A stretch of DNA of 64,000 nucleotides from Pseudomonas atagonensis (GTDB lineage: Bacteria; Pseudomonadota; Gammaproteobacteria; Pseudomonadales; Pseudomonadaceae): contig NZ_VXCA01000034.1 in NCBI RefSeq assembly GCF_011369485.1, positions 62,001 through 126,000 on the forward strand. Reading direction: 5' to 3'. How positions within the stretch are numbered: position 1 is the first letter of the stretch; each line of letters begins with the position of its first letter. Below are positions 57,592 through 64,000 of this stretch, in pieces. A program made the translations under genes and the position numbers. The notes beneath the pieces are model-generated. The model was not told where the DNA came from and made no database searches. It saw only the letters and a program-made list of their open reading frames with translations.

Positions 57592-59631
57592 TTACAGCTC
57601 GGCGGCGAGACGCGAACCCTGATTGATCGCACGTTTGGCATCCAGCTCCGCTGCAACATCAGCACCGCCAATCAGATGCACGTTCTGCCCGGCTGCGACC
57701 AGACCATCGTGCAGTTCGCGCAGCGGATCCTGGCCTGCGCAGATAACGATGTTGTCCACCGCCAGCACTTGCGGCTCGCCGGTTTCACCGATGCGGATGT
57801 GCAGGCCTTCGTCATCGATGTTCAGGTATTCGACGCTGTTGAGCATCTGCACCTGCTTGTTCTTCAGGCCCGTGCGGTGAATCCAGCCAGTGGTCTTGCC
57901 GAGACCATCGCCGACCTTGGTTTTCTTGCGCTGCAACAGGAACACCTCACGGGCCGGCGCATGCGGTTGCGCCTTGATCCCAGCCACGCCGCCCCGGGCT
58001 TCCAGCTGAGTGTCGATGCCCCACTCCTTCCAGAACGCGGCGCGATCCTGACTGGTGGCCACGCCTTCATGCACGAGGAATTCCGAAACGTCGAAACCGA
58101 TACCGCCGGCGCCGATCACCGCCACACGCTTGCCGACCGGTTTGCGCTCAAGGATCACGTCCAGATAGCTCAGTACTTTGGCGTTGTCCACGCCCGGAAT
58201 CGCCGGCACACGCGGCGCGATGCCGGTGGCGAGGATGATTTCGTCATAACCGCCTTCCACCAGTTTCGCCACGTCGACGCGAGTGTTCAGGCACACCTCG
58301 ACGTGGGTGGTCTGCAGCTTGCGCTTGAAGTAGCGCAGGGTTTCGAAGAACTCTTCCTTGCCCGGCACACGCTTGGCGATGTTGAACTGGCCGCCAATTT
58401 CGCTGGCCGAATCAAACAAGGTCACCTGATGGCCACGCTCGGCGGCCACGGTAGCAGCGGACAACCCGGCAGGGCCGGCGCCGACCACGGCGATTTTCTT
58501 GATCTGCTGCACCGGCAGGTAGTTGAGTTCGGTCTCGTGGCAGGCACGCGGGTTGACCAGGCAGCTGGTGAGTTTGCCGCCAAAAGTGTGATCGAGGCAC
58601 GCCTGGTTGCAGCCGATGCAGGTGTTGATTTCATCGGCACGACCTTCGGCAGCCTTGTTGACGAAATCCGGGTCGGCGAGAAACGGCCGCGCCATCGAGA
58701 CCATGTCGGCATCGCCTTCGGCAAGAATCTGCTCGGCGATTTCCGGGGTGTTGATGCGGTTGGTGGTGATCAGCGGAATGTTCACCGAGCCACGCAGCTT
58801 GGCGGTGACCTTGCTGAACGCCGCACGCGGAACCTTGGTGGCGATGGTCGGAATCCGCGCTTCGTGCCAGCCGATACCGGTGTTGATGATGGTTGCGCCG
58901 GCCTGCTCGATGGCTTTGGCCAGGGTGACGATTTCTTCCCAAGTGCTGCCGCCCTCGACCAGATCAAGCATCGACAGACGGAAGATGATGATGAAGTTCG
59001 GGCCGACGGCCTCGCGGACGCGACGGACGATTTCCACCGGCAGACGCATACGGTTTTCGTAGCTGCCACCCCAACGGTCGGTGCGGTGGTTGGTGTGGGC
59101 GGCGAGGAACTGGTTAATGAAATAACCTTCCGAGCCCATGATCTCGACGCCGTCGTACTCGGCGGTTTGCGCCAGCACCGAGCAGGTGACGAAATCGCTG
59201 ATCTGCTTTTCGATGCCCTCTTCGTCCAGCTCTTTTGGCTTGAACGGGTTGATCGGCGCCTGAATCGCACTCGGCGCGACTTGTTTAGGGCTGTAGGCAT
59301 AACGCCCGGCGTGAAGAATCTGCATGCAGATCTTGCCGCCCGCCTCGTGCACCGCTCGGGTGACGATGCGGTGTTTGAGCGCTTCTTCCTCGGTGGTCAG
59401 TTTCGCCGCACCGGAGTAGACGCCGCCCTCGTCGTTCGGGCCGATCCCGCCGGTCACCATCAGGCCGACGCCGCCACGGGCACGTTCGGCAAAATACGCG
59501 GCCATGCGTTCGAAGCCACCCGGTTTCTCTTCAAGACCGGTGTGCATCGAGCCCATCAGGGTGCGGTTGCGCAGTGTGGTGAATCCCAGGTCCAGCGGGG
59601 CTAACAGGTGCGGGTAATGAGCGGCGGTCAT
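57592..59631 (-). CDS. fadH: NADPH-dependent 2,4-dienoyl-CoA reductase
   Basis: Auxiliary beta-oxidation enzyme that removes double bonds of unsaturated fatty acids. The 679-residue multi-domain flavoprotein has an N-terminal OYE-type FMN barrel ('LDLGFTTLRNRTLMGSMHTGLEE', 'MILHAGRYAYSPKQVAPS', 'GSEGYFINQFLAAHTNHRTDRWGGSYENR'), a 4Fe-4S motif 'CIGCNQACLDHTFGGKLTSCLVNPRAC' (about 334-360) and FAD/NADPH domains ('KIAVVGAGPAGLSAATVAAERGHQV', 'KRVAVIGAGGIGFDVSEFL'). I use the ATG at 59631. The catalysis motifs are intact. Confidence 0.95.
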   Translation of the reverse strand: MTAAHYPHLLAPLDLGFTTLRNRTLMGSMHTGLEEKPGGFERMAAYFAERARGGVGLMVTGGIGPNDEGGVYSGAAKLTTEEEALKHRIVTRAVHEAGGKICMQILHAGRYAYSPKQVAPSAIQAPINPFKPKELDEEGIEKQISDFVTCSVLAQTAEYDGVEIMGSEGYFINQFLAAHTNHRTDRWGGSYENRMRLPVEIVRRVREAVGPNFIIIFRLSMLDLVEGGSTWEEIVTLAKAIEQAGATIINTGIGWHEARIPTIATKVPRAAFSKVTAKLRGSVNIPLITTNRINTPEIAEQILAEGDADMVSMARPFLADPDFVNKAAEGRADEINTCIGCNQACLDHTFGGKLTSCLVNPRACHETELNYLPVQQIKKIAVVGAGPAGLSAATVAAERGHQVTLFDSASEIGGQFNIAKRVPGKEEFFETLRYFKRKLQTTHVEVCLNTRVDVAKLVEGGYDEIILATGIAPRVPAIPGVDNAKVLSYLDVILERKPVGKRVAVIGAGGIGFDVSEFLVHEGVATSQDRAAFWKEWGIDTQLEARGGVAGIKAQPHAPAREVFLLQRKKTKVGDGLGKTTGWIHRTGLKNKQVQMLNSVEYLNIDDEGLHIRIGETGEPQVLAVDNIVICAGQDPLRELHDGLVAAGQNVHLIGGADVAAELDAKRAINQGSRLAAEL

Positions 59632-59837
59632 CGGTAACTCCACAACGAGCGATCACGGAAATTGCGGGAGTTCTGCGTCCCCCGTCAGTCATGTTCGACA
59701 GACTAAGAGTCGCGTTGCTGTCACTCAATGACCGTAAGTGACAACTTATTGATCCAAATGCGCAGCGCCCCTTGGCAAGCCCGACCATGGGCTCTACCCT
59801 AGACGCCACACCCAGTACCCGGCTGTTGTTGGTTTTC

Positions 59838-60965
59838 ATGCGCAAACTTTTGTACCTGTTTTTCTCCATGGCCCTCGTCGCCGCTCTGACCACCTACGCC
59901 ATGTGGGCGGCAGACCGGCCGGCGGGTCATTACCTGTCGGACCTGCGCATCAAACTGGCAGTCGATCAGGGCTCCCCCGCAGACCGTGGCAATCTGCTGG
60001 GCATTCAGCCCGAACTGTTTCCTACCGATTACCAAAGCCCAGAACGCCTGCACCGCAAGCTCGCGGCCTATTTGCAGCAAGCGCAGGATCAGGGTTTGTT
60101 GAATGACAAAACCGTGGTTGTGTTGCCGGAACACGTCGGCACCTGGCTGATGATCAGCGGCGAGAAAGACGAGTTGTACCAGGCGCCGACTGTCGCTGAA
60201 GCGATGAACTGGCTGGCCGCAAGCAACCCGTTGCTGTTCGCCCGCGCCTGGCTCAGCGCCCAGGGCAGCGACCGCCTGGATGACGCTCACCTGCGCATGA
60301 AGTCCAGGTCGATGGCCAAGGATTACCAGGCCTTGTTCGGCGGCCTGGCCAAGGAATTCCACGTAACTCTGGTCGCCGGTTCCATCGTGTTGCCCGAACC
60401 GAGCATCCGCGACGGCCAACTCAAACCCGGCAGCGGCGCACTGTTCAACAGCAGCGTGGTGTTTGGTCGCGACGGCGCGCCGCTCGGCCAGCCGCAACGG
60501 CAAATGCACCCGGTCTTTGATCAGCGCGAAGTCATTCAGGCGAGTGAACAGACGGTCAACGTCGTCGACACCCCGGCCGGACGCCTCGGCGTGCTGATCG
60601 GCAGCGACAGCTGGTACCCGGACAACTACCGCAAACTCGATGAGCAAGGCGCGCAACTGGTCGCGGTGCCGGCACAAGTGTTCGGCCACGGCGCGTGGGA
60701 CAAGCCATGGCGAGGCTACAAAGGTTCAAGTACGCCGGGCTCGGTCAGTCTCAAACCCGGGGAAGTCAGCGAAGGCCAGGCATGGCACCGCTTGACCCTC
60801 ATCGCACAACCGCCCAGCAGCCGCGCCATTGCCGGCATGAGTGTATTCCTGCGCGGGCAGTTCTGGGATCTACCGGGCGCGGGGCAAAGCTTCCTCAGCA
60901 GCAACGGCCAGCAATTCGCCGATGGGGAGGCGCGTGGCGCGCGCATGCTCAACGTCTGGTTGTAA
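59838..60965 (+). CDS. Nitrilase-fold (carbon-nitrogen hydrolase) membrane-anchored protein with Ser in place of the catalytic Cys
   Basis: The 375-residue protein has an N-terminal signal or anchor (MRKLLYLFFSMALVAALTTYAMWAA). The nitrilase fold shows the Glu of 'VVVLPEHVGTWLM' and 'TLVAGSIVLPEPSIRDGQ'. At the nucleophile elbow, where family members have G-x-x-I-C-Y/W-D/E-x-x-F/Y-P, this protein reads 'RLGVLIGSDSWYPDNYRKL', with Ser or Asp but no Cys. There is therefore no visible classic nucleophile. It lies 3 bases before the AraC gene and is divergent from fadH, a linkage that I recall being kept in other Pseudomonas. Function unknown. Confidence 0.78.
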   Translation: MRKLLYLFFSMALVAALTTYAMWAADRPAGHYLSDLRIKLAVDQGSPADRGNLLGIQPELFPTDYQSPERLHRKLAAYLQQAQDQGLLNDKTVVVLPEHVGTWLMISGEKDELYQAPTVAEAMNWLAASNPLLFARAWLSAQGSDRLDDAHLRMKSRSMAKDYQALFGGLAKEFHVTLVAGSIVLPEPSIRDGQLKPGSGALFNSSVVFGRDGAPLGQPQRQMHPVFDQREVIQASEQTVNVVDTPAGRLGVLIGSDSWYPDNYRKLDEQGAQLVAVPAQVFGHGAWDKPWRGYKGSSTPGSVSLKPGEVSEGQAWHRLTLIAQPPSSRAIAGMSVFLRGQFWDLPGAGQSFLSSNGQQFADGEARGARMLNVWL

Positions 60966-60968
60966 ACC

Positions 60969-62009
60969 ATGAAACCACTGCCGATGCGACTCGGGGATTT
61001 GTCGGTGGGCTTCGTTCACAGCCTCGCCGATGCCGTGCGCAGTCATGCGCAAGACCCGCAACCAATGTTGGAGCAATACGCGCTGGACGCCGCACGGCTG
61101 GCCGAGGCCGGGGCGCGGTTGTCGATTCCGCGCTACATGCGTCTGGGGCATGCGGCAATTCAACTGACTGGCGATCCGGCGCTGGGCCTGCGCATGGGTC
61201 AGCTCAGTCGTTTGAGTCAGGCAGGACTGGCCGGCGTTACCGCCTCGCAAGCACCCACCGTGCGTGAAGCCGCTCGTTGCCTGATTCGTTTCGAGCCGTT
61301 GTATGGTTCCAACTATCGCGGCCAGTCGAGCTTCCACGAAGACGCCAATGGCGCCTGGCTTCGCTTCTACTCGATCAGTCCGTACAACGCCTACAACCGT
61401 TTTGTGGTGGATTCGATCATCGCGGGCTGGTTGCATCAGCTGTCGAGCGTCAGCGGTGAGCGGCTGCGGGCCGAACGCATCGAGATCGAATTCGACGAGC
61501 CGGACTACCGCGACGCCTACGCCATATTGGGTGATTGTCCGCTGCAGTTCGGCGCCGAACGCAATCAACTGCGCCTGAGCCTGAACAGCCTCGCGCAACG
61601 CAATCCCGAGCATTGCCCGAGTACCTGGCGGCATCTGCTGCAACTGTGCGAACGGGAACTGGAACAATTGACCCGAACCCGTAGCCTGCGCGAACGCATC
61701 ACGCAATTGCTCGGCCCGTTATTGAATGGCGGCCGGGAACCCGACCTTGAAGAAGTGGCGGCACGCCTGAAGCTGCCGACCTGGACCTTGCGGCGCAAAC
61801 TGGCCGAGGAAGGCACTCGGTTTCGCGCGATCCTCAATGACACTCGCCGTGATCTGGCGATGACCTACATCCGCGACACCGAACTGGCGTTCGGCGAAAT
61901 CGCCTATCTGCTCGGTTTTGCTTCCGCCGAAGCATTTCAACGAGCGTTCAAACGCTGGAACGGTCAGACACCCGGCGAATTCCGTCGCAGTCACCGCAAA
62001 ACAGCGTGA
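60969..62009 (+). CDS. AraC-family transcriptional regulator
   Basis: The 346-residue regulator has an N-terminal Arabinose_bd/DUF4880-like sensor part ('PMLEQYALDAARLAEAGARLSIPRYMRLGHAAIQLTGDPALGLRMGQ') typical of the OruR/ArgR-type subgroup, and a C-terminal double HTH ('LEEVAARLKLPTWTLRRKLAEEGTRFRAIL', 'DTELAFGEIAYLLGFASAEAFQRAFKRWNGQTPGEFR'). It is cotranscribed with the nitrilase-fold gene, with only 3 bases between them. Control of fadH or lipid metabolism is an inference from position. Confidence 0.92.
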   Translation: MKPLPMRLGDLSVGFVHSLADAVRSHAQDPQPMLEQYALDAARLAEAGARLSIPRYMRLGHAAIQLTGDPALGLRMGQLSRLSQAGLAGVTASQAPTVREAARCLIRFEPLYGSNYRGQSSFHEDANGAWLRFYSISPYNAYNRFVVDSIIAGWLHQLSSVSGERLRAERIEIEFDEPDYRDAYAILGDCPLQFGAERNQLRLSLNSLAQRNPEHCPSTWRHLLQLCERELEQLTRTRSLRERITQLLGPLLNGGREPDLEEVAARLKLPTWTLRRKLAEEGTRFRAILNDTRRDLAMTYIRDTELAFGEIAYLLGFASAEAFQRAFKRWNGQTPGEFRRSHRKTA

Positions 62010-62025
62010 AGCTGTCAGCCGCCGA

Positions 62026-62112
62026 TCAAAGCTCGGTGGCGTCTTCTGCAGGCTCAGGTTGATCCAGTTCAAAGGCCTGGAACTCGAGCAGTTCTTCTTG
62101 ATAGTCATCCAT
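62026..62112 (-). CDS. Very short acidic ORF (28 residues)
   Basis: MDDYQEELLEFQAFELDQ plus a ten-residue acidic tail (PEPAEDATEL), then TGA. AGGGGG lies about eight bases upstream of the ATG. The composition is strongly acidic (ten Asp/Glu), with a probable amphipathic helix in residues 5-18 and no signal. Its stop is 16 bases from the convergent AraC stop. Codon use is unremarkable. I cannot assign a function. Support is the SD, the coding-like composition and my recollection that similar mini-proteins occur at this place in other Pseudomonas. Confidence 0.6.
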   Translation of the reverse strand: MDDYQEELLEFQAFELDQPEPAEDATEL

Positions 62113-62340
62113 CGCGTAATCCCCCTACCGCTCTCTTGAATGGGCCTGAGCAAATACCCAGTGCCTCGAGCATAACGTGCCCGTGTGAAGGAAAAGTGAA
62201 ACCCGGCCTTCATGGATAAAACGTAGCAGGTGGTCAGGAATTTATCGCGGGATTATTGTCGGGCGAATGTAACAAAACCTTTGAAGCGGCCCGGATAGCA
62301 CTGTGGGAGCATGTTTGCTCCCACAGGATTTATTGCATGA
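62113..62340. other. Intergenic stretch with a REP-like hairpin (62301-62326)
   Basis: The 228 bases contain the start region of the small ORF. At 62301-62326, CTGTGGGAGC and GCTCCCACAG flank ATGTTT, a single-palindrome member of the GTGGGAGC repeat family that probably terminates the DUF2242 gene. Nothing else is recognisable. Confidence 0.6.
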
Positions 62341-63207
62341 TTACTGGCCGGAAGATGGCATCGCCGGGATCGGTTCGGACGGCGGCGGGATGTCGGTCGG
62401 ATTGGCCGGCGGTGTGATGGCTTCCGTGGCGGGTGCAGGCTCGGCGCTCGGCGCAGGAGTGATCGGCGCGGATTCAGCGGGCGGCACCACCGGCTCGGAA
62501 CTGACCGGAGTGGCTTCAGCGGGTGTCGGCGAGGGAGCTGGCTCGGCAGTCGGTGCCGCCGCCGGGGTCTGCGCTGGCGTTGGCGTCGAACCCGTCGGCA
62601 CCAGCGTCACCGGAGCAACCTTGGCCTCTGGCACACCCAGATCGGTCTTCGGTTTCTCTTCGATGTGCGCAGCTTTTTTCGCATCGGCCGGCAGGAACAG
62701 CTCGACCAGGGTAAAGAAGCGCTCGTAAAACTTTTGCGAGGTCACGGTTTCGCTGGCGACCTTGACCATCGAATCGTCCGACGAGCCAATCGGCATCGAC
62801 ACCGAACCCAACACGCCAACCCCGAGGCTGGCCGAGTTGTTGGTCTTCTTCAGTGCGTAGCGATCCTGCAAGGCGTTAGCGAACATCGTTGCATGGTGCC
62901 CGGCACTGCCATCATCGGCGCAGACCACGTTGAAGCTGATCTCCATGTGAGTATCGCCGGTCTGCTGGAAGCTCTTGTGGCCGCTGACCAGTTTCGGGTC
63001 ACTGCTGGTGATGATGTAGCCCTGGCTGAGCAACGCACGACGGGCTGCCTCGCAACTGACCGAGTCGGTGACCGGGTAATTGCGCGAAAAGGTACCGGAG
63101 TCATCGAAGTTCTCATGCTCATACATCGGCTTGTCTTTGGAACAGCCGGCGACAGCGGTCAACAACAACGCCAACCCGACAACACGCATGGGAGTGGAAA
63201 TCAACAT
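62341..63207 (-). CDS. DUF2242 lipoprotein with a Pro/Ala-rich tail
   Basis: The 288-residue lipoprotein has a signal ending in the lipobox V-A-G-C, Cys at residue 22 (MLISTPMRVVGLALLLTAVAGC). A globular DUF2242 domain covers about 23-180 ('FSRNYPVTDSVSCEAARRALLSQGYIITSSDPKLVSGHKSFQ', 'SQKFYERFFTLVELFL'), followed by about 100 residues of low-complexity Pro/Ala/Ser/Thr/Glu sequence that may span the cell wall. AGGA six to seven bases before the ATG at 63207 supports this start. Role unknown. Confidence 0.88.
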   Translation of the reverse strand: MLISTPMRVVGLALLLTAVAGCSKDKPMYEHENFDDSGTFSRNYPVTDSVSCEAARRALLSQGYIITSSDPKLVSGHKSFQQTGDTHMEISFNVVCADDGSAGHHATMFANALQDRYALKKTNNSASLGVGVLGSVSMPIGSSDDSMVKVASETVTSQKFYERFFTLVELFLPADAKKAAHIEEKPKTDLGVPEAKVAPVTLVPTGSTPTPAQTPAAAPTAEPAPSPTPAEATPVSSEPVVPPAESAPITPAPSAEPAPATEAITPPANPTDIPPPSEPIPAMPSSGQ

Positions 63208-63299
63208 TAAACATCCTGAGGAAAAACGGTCCGGGGCGTATTGTGCAACAGATCGCTGCCCGGCGGCGTATGGATTAGTGTCTTAAGACAGTTACAACT

Positions 63300-64000
63300 T
63301 TATCGACCATCGATTGCCGGGAAAAGTCGCGCCGATAAATGATCGATGAAAACCCGCAGTTTTGCTGTGGCATGCCGACTCGACGGCCACAGCACCCAAA
63401 ACTGCCCTGTGTGCCGCACATGCTCATCCAGCACACGCTGCAGGTGCCCGTGTGCCATCGCGTCACGAACCATAAAATCCGGCAGACAGGCAATCCCCAT
63501 ACCGGCCAATGCCGCGTGGCTTACCGCCTCGATCGACGTACTGACCAGACGCGCCGGCAACATCGGTTCGCCGGCCCCCGGCTCGCGGACAAGCGGCCAG
63601 GGCTCCAGCTTGCCCGTGGCGTGAAACGTATGGCGCAGACACGCGTGATTCGCCAGATCGGCGGGCGTTTGCGGTACACCGCGTTGTTGCAGGTACGCCG
63701 GGCTGGCCACCAGCACCATACGAAATTCGCCCAACGGCCGTGCCATCAGGCGCGAATCCCGTGGCTGCCCTGTACGAATGACCGCGTCGAAGCCCTCCTC
63801 GACCACGTCGACCATGCGATCAGTCAGATCCAGATCCAGCTCGATCTGCGGATACAACGCCATGAACCCGGTCATGACCGGCATCACCAGGCCATGCACT
63901 TGCGGCAGACTCACGCGCAATTTGCCATGAGGCGCCGACGCCGCGTTACACAGCTCGAACTCGGCAGCCTCGACCTCGGCGAGAATCTTGCGGCAACGTT
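63300..64000 (-). CDS. LysR-family regulator (5' end outside window)
   Basis: The C-terminal 233 residues of an LTTR are visible, from the linker ('ILAEVEAAEFELCNAASAPHGKLRVSLPQVHGL') through the substrate-binding domain ('MALYPQIELDLDLTDRMVDVVEEGFDAVIRTGQPRDSRLMARPLGEFRMVLVASPAYLQQRG'). This CrgA-like pattern is the most common LTTR type in Pseudomonas. The HTH and start are beyond base 64000. A start drawn at the internal Met at 63920 would wrongly truncate it. Confidence 0.9.
   Translation of the reverse strand, partial: RCRKILAEVEAAEFELCNAASAPHGKLRVSLPQVHGLVMPVMTGFMALYPQIELDLDLTDRMVDVVEEGFDAVIRTGQPRDSRLMARPLGEFRMVLVASPAYLQQRGVPQTPADLANHACLRHTFHATGKLEPWPLVREPGAGEPMLPARLVSTSIEAVSHAALAGMGIACLPDFMVRDAMAHGHLQRVLDEHVRHTGQFWVLWPSSRHATAKLRVFIDHLSARLFPAIDGR

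Noticed and set aside
56872..59604. Plus-strand open frame of 910 codons
   Set aside because: It is antisense across fadH and the PLP enzyme, which both have diagnostic motifs. No ribosome-binding site or domain.
63300..63920. Complete 206-residue regulator starting at the internal Met
   Set aside because: The same frame continues without a stop to the window edge with LysR linker sequence, so it is a partial LysR gene.

Overview
The window is a stretch of Pseudomonas chromosome, most likely from the P. fluorescens complex. The evidence is high GC, coding-dense DNA, several REP/REPIN families typical of these bacteria, and Pseudomonas-specific RNAs: a CrcY-type Hfq/Crc-sequestering sRNA beside the HMG-CoA lyase gene and a Fur-boxed PrrF sRNA. 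No tRNA, rRNA, prophage, insertion sequence or CRISPR was seen.

Layout. 1-3.0 kb: a MarR-controlled tripartite efflux operon (marR, NodT-type outer membrane lipoprotein, emrA) whose promoter carries two copies of one palindrome. 3.2-10.8 kb: an HdeD-like membrane protein fused to a papain-like domain, then tamB/tamA and a GNAT acetyltransferase. 11-16 kb: xthA, a Pho-boxed PstS-OmpA fusion, an acyl-CoA dehydrogenase and a divergent LysR. 16-25.7 kb: leucine/isovalerate catabolism (liuR, liuE, crcY, an acyl-CoA ligase, liuABCD) with LiuR-type palindromes in front of liuR and between the ligase and liuA. 25.7-28.5 kb: an S24 repressor divergent from a DUF6124 gene, prrF, and an M14 carboxypeptidase.

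28.6-36.8 kb: an MFS exporter, a catalase-family peroxidase with cytochrome b561, a three-gene operon (stand-alone NRPS-type adenylation protein, membrane NAD(P)-binding oxidoreductase, crotonase), and an ECF sigma/anti-sigma pair. The same spaced promoter, GGAATAA-N13-GCGTCT, precedes both the sigma gene and the peroxidase/b561 operon, so these look like one regulon on either side of the adenylation operon. 36.9-43.4 kb: a seven-gene Csu-type chaperone-usher pilus operon. 43.7-48.6 kb: an AFG1/ZapE-like ATPase, a leucine-rich-repeat protein kinase, a YebC-family protein and a short orphan VgrG. 48.6-55.7 kb: a 2-aminoethylphosphonate cluster (FAD oxidoreductase, OPA-type MFS carrier, two LysR regulators, phnW, phnX). 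55.9-64 kb: cytochrome b561, D-cysteine desulfhydrase/ACC-deaminase-like enzyme, fadH, a nitrilase-fold protein whose catalytic Cys appears replaced by Ser, an AraC regulator, a 28-residue ORF, a DUF2242 lipoprotein and a partial LysR gene.

The most rewarding targets are the ECF-peroxidase regulon, the adenylation/oxidoreductase/crotonase operon, the LRR kinase, the HdeD-papain fusion, the phosphonate FAD oxidase and the nitrilase-fold Ser variant. All functional names come from reading protein motifs and gene context; no database search was run.
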